64,000 nt of DNA, from positions 372,001-436,000 of the forward strand of contig JACKKB010000003.1 of assembly GCA_020637635.1 (NCBI GenBank), read 5' to 3'. Position 1 is the stretch's first letter, and every line of letters begins with the position of its first letter. A program made the position numbers and the translations under genes. The notes beneath the pieces were generated by a model that ran no database searches, was not told the origin of the DNA, and saw nothing but the letters and a program-made list of their open reading frames with translations. The stretch is from Albidovulum sp. GTDB taxonomy: Bacteria > Pseudomonadota > Alphaproteobacteria > Rhodobacterales > Rhodobacteraceae. This document shows positions 8,194 through 17,047 of the stretch, one piece after another.

Positions 8194-8955
8194 TCAATCC
8201 TCGAAACAGGCGGCGCGTCCATCGGCGCGGATCGTATCGGCGCCATCGGCGATCTCGCCGGCCCGCCGGGTGAGGTAACCGGACGGCCGGGCCGGATTGC
8301 GCCCCTTGGGGTCTGGAAGCGCCGCCGCAATGAGACCCGCCTGCGCCTCGGTCAGTTTCGCGGCCGGCCGCTTGAAGTAGACCTCGGCCGCCGACTGCAC
8401 GCCGAAGACCCCCGGCCCGGTCTCGGCGACATTGAGATAGACCTCGAGAATCCGTCGCTTGGTCCAGACCAGCTCCACGACGGGGGTCAACAACGCCTCG
8501 AGCGCCTTGCGTGGCCAGCTTCTTCCCTGCCAGAGAAAGACGTTCTTCACCACCTGCTGGGTAATCGTCGAGGCGCCACGCCCCGCGCCTTCCTCGATGG
8601 CGGCACGGATCTGGTGCATGTCGAAGCCCCAATGAAGACAGAAGTTCGCATCCTCCGCGGCGACGACCGAACGGGCCATCTGCGGCGCGATGTCCTCGAG
8701 CCGGACCCAGTCACGGGTCACCCCACCCCGCCGCCAGCTTTCGGCCATCATGTAAGGTGTCATGACTGGATTGACGATCGCGAAAAGCAGCACAAAAGCC
8801 AAGAACAGAGCCGCAATTGCCGCACCCCCACGCCCAGCCCAGCGCAGGACGTCGCGCAGGGTGAACCCCTCGCGTTGCTCCGCCGCACGCTTGCGGGGCG
8901 CCGCCGTCCGGCCCTTGCGGGCGGGTTTCTTCTTTGATGCTGCCCGTGCCATCAC
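8194..8955 (-). CDS. mtgA: Monofunctional biosynthetic peptidoglycan transglycosylase
   Basis: GT51-family enzyme polymerising lipid II into glycan strands at the periplasmic face of the inner membrane. It is 253 aa long with a Lys/Arg-rich cytoplasmic N-terminus and one membrane anchor (AAIAALFLAFVLLFAIVNPV, about 48-67). The transglycosylase motifs are all present: VVAAEDANFCLHWGFD with the catalytic Glu, GASTITQQVVKN, and RKALEALLTPVVELVWTKRR with EVYLNVAETGPGVFG. A second ATG three bases inside is an alternative start. Downstream of the Hint gene by about 46 bases. Confidence 0.94.
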   Translation of the reverse strand: MMARAASKKKPARKGRTAAPRKRAAEQREGFTLRDVLRWAGRGGAAIAALFLAFVLLFAIVNPVMTPYMMAESWRRGGVTRDWVRLEDIAPQMARSVVAAEDANFCLHWGFDMHQIRAAIEEGAGRGASTITQQVVKNVFLWQGRSWPRKALEALLTPVVELVWTKRRILEVYLNVAETGPGVFGVQSAAEVYFKRPAAKLTEAQAGLIAAALPDPKGRNPARPSGYLTRRAGEIADGADTIRADGRAACFED

Positions 8956-9001
8956 GCCGCTCGATCCCTCGCGGCACCTTTCCCCTGCGAGCCGCCGAAG
9001 G

Positions 9002-9904
9002 TCAACCTTTTCCGGGCCTCACGGCCCCGCGCCGGTCGCGGGCACCGTCGCGCAGCACGGCCGCCTCGTGTCTGCTGACAACGTGTCGTGCGGTCTGGCG
9101 CTGATCCTTGCCGTGTCCCCCGGCAAAGATCCGGTGCAATTCCGCCTCGACCTCGGCCATCGCCACTGCCGCATCGCCGCCGGCAAAGAAGCTTTCGGTC
9201 GCGGCGCCCTCGGCAAAGATCACCTCGTGCCGGTCGAACATGACGTGGTAATAGGTGACCTCGCCGCCCGGAAGCCGCGTCACGCGGGCGCCGTCCAGCA
9301 GGTGCTTGGCGGCGACGAGAACCTCGGCCCGCCCGTAGTGCAGCTCGGCCTCCCACCCCGCGACCACGATCCGGTGCTGCGGCGAGACGATCAGATCGCG
9401 CCGGTTACCGTGGACCCCTGCCGCGATCCTGATGGGCGCCAGATCGCCCTCGGCCGGCACCGTTCGGCTGCCCAGCCAAAGCACCGGCTGCGGACCGTGA
9501 TCGCGCGTCACGACGAGGTCGCCCACCGCCAGGTCCTCCACCGCGCGCTCGCCTTGCGGCGTAAGGATTCGTGTGCCGCCGGAAAAGCAGGGCACGCCGT
9601 GGATGGTGATCGTGACGACCTGCGTGTCGCTGCCGCCGCTGTCGGAAAGCCGCACGGTGAACGTGTCGGTCAGGGTATCGCCGAGATTGAGGGCGACGAC
9701 TGCGGGATGGGTGTCGTTCAGATCATAGCTCCAGACCCCCGTCGTCGGATTGATCGTCGCAGTGCCATAGCTGGCGGCGACCGAGATCGACCAGTTGTCG
9801 TTCGCGAAGAAGGGGTTGGAATCGTCGAGATCGCCGCTCACGATGGCGCCCGAGCCCTCGGTCACGTCGCCCGTGCTGGTCCCGACAATGTTTGGCGCTC
9901 CCAT
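9002..9904 (-). CDS. Hint (hedgehog/intein)-domain protein with N-terminal VCBS-like repeat
   Basis: 300-aa protein. Residues about 8-103 form a VCBS/cadherin-like beta repeat (GDVTEGSGAIVSGDL, INPTTGVWSYDL, DTFTVRLSDSGG, VVTITIHG). A Hint_2-type domain follows, from nucleophile Cys106 in PCFSGGTRILTPQG through VEDLAVGDLV and the conserved His in VSPQHRIVVAG. The C-terminal tail ends with TARHVVSRHEAAVLRDGA, similar in pattern to the other Hint protein here. No C-extein-like second half exists. The start is ATG 9904, two bases after the acyltransferase stop, so the two genes are coupled. No signal peptide is visible, so export, if any, would be by a type I-like route. Function unknown. Confidence 0.85.
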   Translation of the reverse strand: MGAPNIVGTSTGDVTEGSGAIVSGDLDDSNPFFANDNWSISVAASYGTATINPTTGVWSYDLNDTHPAVVALNLGDTLTDTFTVRLSDSGGSDTQVVTITIHGVPCFSGGTRILTPQGERAVEDLAVGDLVVTRDHGPQPVLWLGSRTVPAEGDLAPIRIAAGVHGNRRDLIVSPQHRIVVAGWEAELHYGRAEVLVAAKHLLDGARVTRLPGGEVTYYHVMFDRHEVIFAEGAATESFFAGGDAAVAMAEVEAELHRIFAGGHGKDQRQTARHVVSRHEAAVLRDGARDRRGAVRPGKG

Positions 9905-9906
9905 GT

Positions 9907-10497
9907 TCAGCCTCGCTCCAGATGGCGGGCAAAGGCCGCGGGCGAGAAACTGCGCTGCCGCACCACGCCGCCGGGTAGCTGACGGGTCCATTCTATGACC
10001 CGGTAGCCCTCTCCCTTGCGATCGTGCCAGAGCGCCCGCAGGCGCGTCAGCTCCTGGTTCTTCGGCAGCTCCGCCACGATCTCGTCCATATGACCGAATG
10101 GCGCGACGAAATCGACGAGCCAGACCGAGGGTCCGCTGTTCCAGTCCTCGGGCAGGAGCGCCGCGTGATCGATGGCGAACCGTCGCTCGCGCACGGGGTC
10201 GAGACCGGCCCAGCTGATGAAGGCACGTGGAAAGCCCTGTGACCGGAATATCCGATACTGGCCGAGCCTGAGCGCGGGCTCGATCGAAGCGACTGCGGCG
10301 GCAAGGCTGCGCGGACGATGATAGGGGGTCATCGAGGCAAGATAGAACATCGCCCCCATGTCGGCATAGTGCTCAGACCCGAGATCGAACCAGTCGTCCG
10401 GAAAGGCCGAGGTTGCCGCCGGGTCCGATTCAGCACGATGCCGCAGGGCGGAAAAAACCCGCGCCGCACGCTCGTGAAGCTCGGCGGTTGCCTGCAT
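9907..10497 (-). CDS. Toxin-activating lysine acyltransferase (HlyC/RtxC family)
   Basis: 196-aa member of the HlyC family, which transfers fatty-acyl groups from acyl-ACP to internal lysines of RTX protoxins in the cytoplasm. Catalytic His60 lies in MTPYHRPRSL and Asp129 in LVDFVAPFG. Their 69-residue spacing equals that of His23/Asp92 in E. coli HlyC. RAFISWAGLD, LPEDWNSGPSVW and the APFG block also match the family pattern. The N-terminus is about 35 residues longer than HlyC. ATG 10497 has a GGAGG site five to six bases upstream and is preferred over the ORF start at 10563. No RTX protoxin or type I exporter is encoded in the window; its neighbours are two Hint proteins. Confidence 0.82.
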   Translation of the reverse strand: MQATAELHERAARVFSALRHRAESDPAATSAFPDDWFDLGSEHYADMGAMFYLASMTPYHRPRSLAAAVASIEPALRLGQYRIFRSQGFPRAFISWAGLDPVRERRFAIDHAALLPEDWNSGPSVWLVDFVAPFGHMDEIVAELPKNQELTRLRALWHDRKGEGYRVIEWTRQLPGGVVRQRSFSPAAFARHLERG

Positions 10498-10571
10498 TGC
10501 GCCTCCACGCAGACGACGATCGTATATGGCGCACCTCAGGTGCATGCTTCCGGTCGTCGCCACCCTGGGAA

Positions 10572-10600
10572 AGGATAGGACAGCGTCGTTACCGGGTCAA
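10572..10600 (-). promoter_or_regulatory. Candidate sigma-70 promoter for the acyltransferase-Hint pair
   Basis: On the minus strand TTGACC (10600-10595) and TATCCT (10577-10572) are separated by exactly 17 bases. This predicts a start near 10565 and a leader of about 68 bases before the acyltransferase ATG. The pair could therefore be transcribed independently of the upstream Hint gene. Confidence 0.55.
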
Positions 10601-10621
10601 ACCCGCAGCGGTGAGGCGGGC

Positions 10622-11566
10622 TCACGCGCCTCGGCGCAGGTCCTGGCGCGGGGCGAGCAGCCGCCCGTCGCGCAATCTGGGCGCATGACGGGCGGTCGGC
10701 CAGCTTGCGCCATGTTCCGCGAGTTCGGGGAACAGCTCGGCAAGTTCTTCGCGCATCTCTGGATCGCTGTCCAGAACCGCAGCACCCGGGTGGAAGCTCT
10801 CGGTCGAAACGCCCTCGGAAAAGACGATCTCGTGCTCGTCGAAGAGCAGATGGAAGTAGTGCACCTTGTTGCACGGGCAGGGCCTTATGTCGGTGTCGTT
10901 CACCAGCGCCTTGGCCGGAACAAGCACTTCGCCACAACCGAAGAGCAATTCGGCGCGCCAGCCCGAGACCAGAATGCGATGCTGCGGCGAGACGGAGAGG
11001 ACGGACTCGTTTCCGATCGCATCGCGCTCGAACCTGATCGGCGCGAACCGTCCCCGGCCAATGACGGTCCGGTTGCCGATCCACCTGATCGGCACATCCC
11101 CGTGATCGGACGTAGTCACGAGATCGCCCACCGCGAGGTCCTCGACCGGCCGCGGGCCCTGCGGCGTGCGGATGCGCGTTCCCTTGACGAAACAGGCAGG
11201 TGTGAGCGTTCCTACCGGCACCTGGGTCGAGTTCGAAACCCAGGTTGATGACCGGAAGACCGCGTCTTGCAGGATCGTCCCGTCCGTCGGCGTGAAGACC
11301 GAGTAGAAACCGCCCGCGCCGTCGTCGACGTAAAAGGTGACACCGCTGACCGTGACGGTGCTGCCGCCCATCGTTACGGTGATCGTGTCGCCACGCCAGA
11401 CGTTGATCACCGTGGCGCCGTTGAACGTGTCGCCCGAGCCGGTGCCGATATTGCCGTCATCGTCCTGATCGACGAACCCGTAGTTCCCGGGCGTCAGCGC
11501 TGTTCCCGCTGCGGGCGGATTGCCAGGGTCCATCAGAAAGAACTGGTCTGTATATGACGTGGGCAT
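10622..11566 (-). CDS. Hint-domain protein with distinct N-terminal beta region
   Basis: 314-aa protein. The first ~120 residues are Gly/Thr/Asp-rich (FVDQDDDGNIGTGSGDTF), beta-type, and unlike the VCBS repeat of the neighbouring Hint gene; they may bind calcium. The Hint_2-type domain begins at Cys125 in ACFVKGTRIRTPQG and includes VEDLAVGDLVTT and VSPQHRILVSG. It then shares EVLVPAK, FDEHEIVFSEG and a PTARHAPRLRDGRLL tail pattern with the first Hint protein. It precedes the HlyC-like gene by 124 bases on the same strand. It contains only three lysines (128, 219, 232 or close to it). Function unknown. Confidence 0.83.
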   Translation of the reverse strand: MPTSYTDQFFLMDPGNPPAAGTALTPGNYGFVDQDDDGNIGTGSGDTFNGATVINVWRGDTITVTMGGSTVTVSGVTFYVDDGAGGFYSVFTPTDGTILQDAVFRSSTWVSNSTQVPVGTLTPACFVKGTRIRTPQGPRPVEDLAVGDLVTTSDHGDVPIRWIGNRTVIGRGRFAPIRFERDAIGNESVLSVSPQHRILVSGWRAELLFGCGEVLVPAKALVNDTDIRPCPCNKVHYFHLLFDEHEIVFSEGVSTESFHPGAAVLDSDPEMREELAELFPELAEHGASWPTARHAPRLRDGRLLAPRQDLRRGA

Positions 11567-11659
11567 CGGAAATCCGGGACAGGTGCAAACGGCAGGTATC
11601 CCGTCAGCCTTGGCCCGGAAAGCGTCCGATTATGAGGCGAAACTTCGGCAATATCCAAT

Positions 11660-11682
11660 CACCCCGCCCCACCGGCGGGGTG
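11660..11682 (-). other. GC-rich stem-loop between gltB and the Hint gene
   Basis: CACCCCGCC (11660-11668) and GGCGGGGTG (11674-11682) form a perfect 9-bp stem with a 5-base loop, just downstream of the gltB stop. There is no T-run after it on the minus strand, so it is an mRNA 3'-end structure or weak terminator rather than a classical intrinsic terminator. Confidence 0.45.
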
Positions 11683-11693
11683 AGCCTGGTTCC

Positions 11694-14600
11694 TCACTCG
11701 GCAGGCACTGCCCGCGCCGCCTCCGACAACGGATGCGCAAGATGCGCCAGCATTTCCTTCGGACAGATCTGCAGAAAATGATGCCGCTCCGCGGCCCAGC
11801 CCTGCAGGATGGCCGCCGCCCGGACGCTGTCGGTCTCGGCCAGATGCCGCTCGATGAGAGCCTTCAACTCTGCTTCCCAATGCGGATGCTCGACCGCTCC
11901 GACGACAAGGGTCTCGGCATTGATCAACCCGCGCGCCACGCCCTCGGGGTCATGGATATAGGCCATGCCGCCCGTCATCCCGGCGCCGAAGTTGGCCCCG
12001 ATCCGCCCCAGAATGACCGCGACGCCGCCCGTCATGTATTCGCAGCCGTTCGACCCGCAGCCCTCGACGACCACCCTGGCACCCGAGTTGCGCACCGCAA
12101 AGCGCTCGCCCGCACGACCGGCAGCAAAAAGATGGCCGTCGGTCGCCCCGTAAAGCACGGTGTTGCCGATGATCGTGTTGTCGCCGGCCACAAGCGGAGA
12201 GATCATCGGCGGCCGCACTACGATCGTTCCGCCCGAGAGCCCCTTGCCGACATAGTCGTTGGCATCGCCCGACACCTCGAGCTTCAGCCCCGGCGCCGCG
12301 AAGGCGCCGAGCGACTGGCCGCACGACCCGGTCAGCTTCACCGTCAGATGGTCGGGCTGAAGGGTGTTGCGCATCCCGAAGTTCTTGACGATCAGGCTCG
12401 ACGCGCGGGTGCCGATGGTGCGGTGGGTGTTCCGGACCGCATAGGAAAGCTGCATCTTCTCGCCGTCCTCGAAGAACCTTTGCGCATCGCGGATGATCTC
12501 GGCATCGAGCGTGTCGGGCACCGCGTTGCGCGGCTTCGACCGGTCGTAGACGATCCGGTCGGCACCATCGACATTGATCAGCAGCGGGTTGAGGTCGAGA
12601 TCGTCGAGATGGGCCGACCCGCGGCTGACCTGGCTCAGCAGGTCGACGCGGCCGATGATCTCGTCAATCGACCGCGCCCCGATCTCGGCGAGAAGCTCGC
12701 GCACCTCCTGGGCGTAGAAGGTGATGAGGTTCACCACCTTGTCCGCGCTGCCTGTGAACTTCTTGCGCAAGGTCTCGTCCTGCGTGCAGACTCCCACCGG
12801 ACAGGTGTTCGACTGGCACTGACGCACCATGATGCAGCCCATCGCGATGAGCGCGGCGGTGCCGATGCCGAATTCCTCGGCCCCCATCATCGCCGCCACC
12901 ACGATATCGCGGCCGGTTCGCAGCCCGCCGTCTGTCCTGAGCGTGATCCGGTCGCGCAGCTTGTTCATCGCGAGGACCTGATGCGCCTCGGTCAGGCCCA
13001 TTTCCCAAGGCAGGCCGGCATATTTGATCGATGTGCCGGGCGATGCGCCGGTGCCGCCGTTGTGACCCGAGATCAGGATCACGTCGGCCCTGGCCTTGGC
13101 GACGCCGGCGGCAATCGTGCCGACGCCGGAGGACGCCACCAGCTTCACCGTCACCTTGGCGCGCGGGTTGATCTGCTTGAGGTCATAGATCAGCTGCGCC
13201 AGATCCTCGATACTGTAGATGTCGTGATGCGGCGGTGGCGAAATCAGCGTCACCCCGGGCGTCGAGTGCCTGAGCCGGGCGATCAGCTTCGTCACCTTCA
13301 TGCCGGGCAGTTGCCCGCCCTCGCCGGGCTTGGCGCCCTGCGCGACCTTGATCTCGAGCTCCTCGCAGGCGTTGAGATACTCCGCCGTGACGCCGAACCG
13401 CCCCGACGCCACCTGCTTGATCTTGGCGCTGGGGTTGTCGCCATTGGGCTCCGGCAGGAAATGCGCCGGATCCTCGCCGCCCTCGCCCGAGTCCGACTTG
13501 GCGCCGATCCGGTTCATCGCGACGTTCAGCGTCTTGTGCGCCTCGGGGCTCAGCGCGCCGAGTGACATGCCGGGCGTCACGAACCGCTTGCGGATCGAGG
13601 TGATGCTCTCCACCTCCTCGATCGGCACCGGCCGGCCGAGCGGCTTGATGTCCAGCAGGTCGCGCAGATGGATCGGCGGGTTGGCGCGCATCGCCTGGCT
13701 GTACCGTTTCCACAGGTCGTAGGACGCCCGGTCGCAGGCCGATTGCAGCAGGTGCATCGTCTGCGCCTCCCAGGCGTGCTTCTCGCCCGACCGGCGCGCC
13801 TTGTAGAAGCCGCCGATGGGCAGCACGTCCGTGCCGCCCTTCCAGCCGCGGGCATGGATGTCCTCGAGCTTGTGCTGAATTCCGCTCGTGCCAATGCCCG
13901 AGATCCGGCTGTGCATGCCGGGGAAATACTCCGCCACCAGCGCGCGCGACAGACCCACCGCCTCGAAGTTCAGCCCGCCCCGATAGGACGAGATGACCGA
14001 GATCCCCATCTTCGACATGATCTTCAGGAGCCCCGCGTCGATCGCGTCGCGATAGCGCCGCATCGCATCGACGAGGCTGCCTTCGATCAGTCCGCGCCGG
14101 ACCCTGTCGGCGATCGTGTCCTGCGCGAGATAGGCGTTCACCGTCGTCGCGCCGCAACCGATCAGGACCGCGAAGTAATGCGCATCGATGCATTCGGCCG
14201 AGCGCACGTTGATGCTGGTGAAGGTCCTGAGCCCCTTGCGCGTCAGCCAGGAATGCACCGCCGAGGTCGCGAGGATCATCGGCATGGCGATCTTGTCTGT
14301 GCCCTGATGTCTGTCGGTCAGCACGATATGGCCGGCACCCGAACGCACCGCGTCCTCGGCCTCGCCCCGGATCCGCTCCAGACCCATCCGCATCGCATCG
14401 TGGACGCCTCCGGCCGCGAAGGTGCAGTCGATCACCGCGACGTTGGCGCCGAACTTGGTCACCATCTCGTCGAACTCGGCATTGGCAAGGAACGGGCTCT
14501 CCAGCACCAGGATCTCGGTCTGCGAGGAATCCTCGTCCAGCACGTTCTTGAGGTTGCCGAACCGGGTCTTGAGGCTCATCACCCGGCTTTCCCGCAGGCT

Positions 14601-16232
14601 GTCGATCGGCGGGTTCGTCACCTGGCTGAAGTTCTGCCGGAAGAAGTGGCTGAGCGGGCGGTACTGTTTGGAAAGGACTGCCGCCGGCGTGTCGTCCCCC
14701 ATCGAGGCGACCATCTCCTTGCCGTCCTCGGCCATCGGGGCGAGAACCTGCTCGACCTCCTCGAGCGAGTACCCGGCGGCGATCTGCCGCTGGCGCAGCT
14801 CGGCGCCCTCGAACAGAGCCGTCTCCGGCACATCGCGCATCAGTGCGTTCAGATCGACGACCTTCTCGATCCACTCGCCGAAGGGCTGCGAGGCGGCCAA
14901 TTGGTCCTTGATCTCGCGATCATGGAAGAGCTTGCCCGCGCGCATGTCGACGGCGATCATCTGCCCTGGGCCGAGCGCGCCCTTCTCGCGCACCGTCATT
15001 TCGTCGACCGGGACCATGCCGGCCTCGGACCCCGCGATCAGTAGCCCGTCTCCGGTCAGCACGTAGCGCATCGGGCGCAAGCCGTTGCGGTCGAGTCCGC
15101 CGCAGACCCAGCGCCCGTCGGTCATGGCGAGCGCGGCGGGCCCGTCCCAGGGCTCCATCACCGCGTTGCAATAGGAATACATGTCGATCCAGGGCTTCGG
15201 CAGCTCGACGGTCGATTTCGACCACGCCTCGGGCACCAGCATCGTCTTGGCCATCGGCGCCGACCGCCCGGCCCGAACCAGCGCCTCGAACACCGCGTCG
15301 AGCGCGCCAGAGTCCGACGTGCCGGCGGGAATGATCGGCTTGATGTCCTCCGCCATCTCGCCGAAGGCGCTCGATGCCATCCGGATCTCGTGGCTCCGCA
15401 TCCAGTTGACGTTGCCCTTCAGCGTGTTGATCTCGCCGTTATGGGCAAGCATCCGGAAGGGTTGGGCGAGCGACCACTGCGGAAAGGTGTTGGTCGAGTA
15501 GCGCTGGTGATAGATCGCAAAGGCGCTCTCGAAGCGTTCGTCCATCAGGTCGGGGTAGAAGACCGCGACCTCCTCGGCCAGCATCATCCCCTTGTAAATG
15601 AGCGACCGACAGGACAGAGAACAGACATACATCCCCGCGATGTGCGCGGCCAGCGCCGCCTTCTCGATCCGGCGACGGATGATGTAGAGCTCGCGCTCGA
15701 ACTGCTCCTGGTCGATGTCCTTCTCGCAGCGGATCAGGATCTGTTCGATCTCGGGCCGCGTGGCATTGGCCTTTTCGCCCAGAACCTGGGTATTCACCGG
15801 CACGTGGCGCCAGCCGTAGATATAGTGTCCCATCTTCAGGACTTCCGTCTCGACGATGGTACGGCAACGCTCCTGGGCGCCGAAATCCGTGCGCGGCAGG
15901 AAGATCTGTCCGACGGCGATCAGCTTCTCCAGGTCAGGCTCGTGCCCGGTCCGGCGCACCTGGTCGTAGAAGAAGCGGACCGGGATCTGCACATGGATGC
16001 CGGCACCGTCGCCGGTCTTGCCGTCGGCATCGACCGCGCCGCGGTGCCAGACGGCGCGCAGGGCCTCGATCCCGTTCTGAACCACCTTGCGCGATGGCTT
16101 GCCATTGAGCGCCACGACAAGCCCGACACCACAGGAAGAATGCTCGTCTTCGCTGCGATAGAGACTGTTTTCCGACATCCAGAGACGCCGGGCTTCTTCG
16201 GCCGCAGCCCAATCGGGATCAAAGCTGGTCAT
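11694..16232 (-). CDS. gltB: Glutamate synthase (NADPH) large chain
   Basis: Large subunit of GOGAT (1512 aa), making two glutamates from glutamine and 2-oxoglutarate with electrons from GltD. The N-terminal class II amidotransferase has nucleophile Cys34 in HSSCGVGLVVAL, preceded by a 33-residue propeptide. The FMN synthase domain contains RFVTPGMSLGALSPEAH and SGHNGGTGASP. The 3Fe-4S cysteine region is MGCIMVRQCQSNTCPVGVC. The C-terminal alpha/beta part is GXGXG-rich (GSNGCEYMTGGVAVILGRIG). ATG 16232 overlaps the preceding hydrolase gene by ATGA, fixing the start. It is the last gene of a five-gene unit beginning with gltD. Confidence 0.97.
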   Translation of the reverse strand: MTSFDPDWAAAEEARRLWMSENSLYRSEDEHSSCGVGLVVALNGKPSRKVVQNGIEALRAVWHRGAVDADGKTGDGAGIHVQIPVRFFYDQVRRTGHEPDLEKLIAVGQIFLPRTDFGAQERCRTIVETEVLKMGHYIYGWRHVPVNTQVLGEKANATRPEIEQILIRCEKDIDQEQFERELYIIRRRIEKAALAAHIAGMYVCSLSCRSLIYKGMMLAEEVAVFYPDLMDERFESAFAIYHQRYSTNTFPQWSLAQPFRMLAHNGEINTLKGNVNWMRSHEIRMASSAFGEMAEDIKPIIPAGTSDSGALDAVFEALVRAGRSAPMAKTMLVPEAWSKSTVELPKPWIDMYSYCNAVMEPWDGPAALAMTDGRWVCGGLDRNGLRPMRYVLTGDGLLIAGSEAGMVPVDEMTVREKGALGPGQMIAVDMRAGKLFHDREIKDQLAASQPFGEWIEKVVDLNALMRDVPETALFEGAELRQRQIAAGYSLEEVEQVLAPMAEDGKEMVASMGDDTPAAVLSKQYRPLSHFFRQNFSQVTNPPIDSLRESRVMSLKTRFGNLKNVLDEDSSQTEILVLESPFLANAEFDEMVTKFGANVAVIDCTFAAGGVHDAMRMGLERIRGEAEDAVRSGAGHIVLTDRHQGTDKIAMPMILATSAVHSWLTRKGLRTFTSINVRSAECIDAHYFAVLIGCGATTVNAYLAQDTIADRVRRGLIEGSLVDAMRRYRDAIDAGLLKIMSKMGISVISSYRGGLNFEAVGLSRALVAEYFPGMHSRISGIGTSGIQHKLEDIHARGWKGGTDVLPIGGFYKARRSGEKHAWEAQTMHLLQSACDRASYDLWKRYSQAMRANPPIHLRDLLDIKPLGRPVPIEEVESITSIRKRFVTPGMSLGALSPEAHKTLNVAMNRIGAKSDSGEGGEDPAHFLPEPNGDNPSAKIKQVASGRFGVTAEYLNACEELEIKVAQGAKPGEGGQLPGMKVTKLIARLRHSTPGVTLISPPPHHDIYSIEDLAQLIYDLKQINPRAKVTVKLVASSGVGTIAAGVAKARADVILISGHNGGTGASPGTSIKYAGLPWEMGLTEAHQVLAMNKLRDRITLRTDGGLRTGRDIVVAAMMGAEEFGIGTAALIAMGCIMVRQCQSNTCPVGVCTQDETLRKKFTGSADKVVNLITFYAQEVRELLAEIGARSIDEIIGRVDLLSQVSRGSAHLDDLDLNPLLINVDGADRIVYDRSKPRNAVPDTLDAEIIRDAQRFFEDGEKMQLSYAVRNTHRTIGTRASSLIVKNFGMRNTLQPDHLTVKLTGSCGQSLGAFAAPGLKLEVSGDANDYVGKGLSGGTIVVRPPMISPLVAGDNTIIGNTVLYGATDGHLFAAGRAGERFAVRNSGARVVVEGCGSNGCEYMTGGVAVILGRIGANFGAGMTGGMAYIHDPEGVARGLINAETLVVGAVEHPHWEAELKALIERHLAETDSVRAAAILQGWAAERHHFLQICPKEMLAHLAHPLSEAARAVPAE

Positions 16233-17047
16233 CTTGCGCCTCCTTGCGTGACGTGCCGGACGGGCGCAACCTGGCGCGACTCCGGTTCGACTTTCTCGGT
16301 CTCTTCTGCCGCCCTGTCGCGGCGGCTCTCATGCACACCGACCCGACCAAGCGCCTGTTTCAGGCGGCGCGGCCGGTTTGCCACCGCGAAGGCCACCACC
16401 TCCGCAAGCGCCTTCCTGCGACGCAGTTTCCAGGCAGTGTTGTGGATTGTCCGCGGCATCACGAAGTGCCGCACCCCGGTCAGCCCGACATAGGGCAGGG
16501 ACTGCGTCCGTTCGCGCCCATGGTCGCCGTGGATGACGTAGTATGCCGTCCGGGGCACGAGATAGTCCGAGGCCTGGCGGATCCGGATCTCCGAGATACG
16601 CTCTCGCCACCGCTGCCAGCGCCGCGTCTCGCGGGCGATCTCCGGGTCGATCGAGAATTGCGGCGAAAACCCGATGGACGCGACGGTCGGGACATGGGCG
16701 GGCATGACCATCGCCATGAACCCGCCCATCGAGTTGCCGAGCATGGAGACCTGCGCGGCTCCCGAGCGCTCGGTCCAGCGGCGGATCGTGGCGGCAATCT
16801 CCTCGACGATGCCCGGCGCGTTCAGCCAGCTGCGCGCCTTGTCGGCGATGAAGAGCACCGGATTGCCTGCTTCGCCACGCGCCGAACCGAGGAACTCCGG
16901 CGACTGCACCTCCTCGCCGTCAAGCCCGATGCCGCAGAAGCTCACGACAAGCCGGTCGCTGTCGCCCGGCAGGAACCAGACACGCAGGAGTTCGTCGTCG
17001 CGGACGACCTCGGGCTCATGCCGTTCCGATGCGGGAGCGCTACTCAC
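16229..17047 (-). CDS. Alpha/beta-hydrolase-like protein of unknown substrate
   Basis: 272-aa protein with an alpha/beta-hydrolase pattern: the strand LVVSFCGIGLDG, then the nucleophile elbow VSMLGNSMGGFMAM (Ser in GNSMGG, about residue 110), and a late YVIHGDHGRERTQ that could carry the acid. A His in RTIHNTAW is a candidate for the charge relay. The C-terminus is basic. GTG 17047 overlaps the stop of the GFA-family gene (GTGAGTAG), and its own stop overlaps the gltB start, so it is coupled on both sides. Translation of the long ORF upstream of this start is a shadow of the GFA gene. The substrate is unknown. Confidence 0.72.
   Translation of the reverse strand: MSSAPASERHEPEVVRDDELLRVWFLPGDSDRLVVSFCGIGLDGEEVQSPEFLGSARGEAGNPVLFIADKARSWLNAPGIVEEIAATIRRWTERSGAAQVSMLGNSMGGFMAMVMPAHVPTVASIGFSPQFSIDPEIARETRRWQRWRERISEIRIRQASDYLVPRTAYYVIHGDHGRERTQSLPYVGLTGVRHFVMPRTIHNTAWKLRRRKALAEVVAFAVANRPRRLKQALGRVGVHESRRDRAAEETEKVEPESRQVAPVRHVTQGGAR

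Noticed and set aside
9002..11566. Intein insertion in a host gene
   Set aside because: There is no conserved extein on both sides and no C-terminal His-Asn splice junction. The proteins are free-standing Hint_2 proteins.
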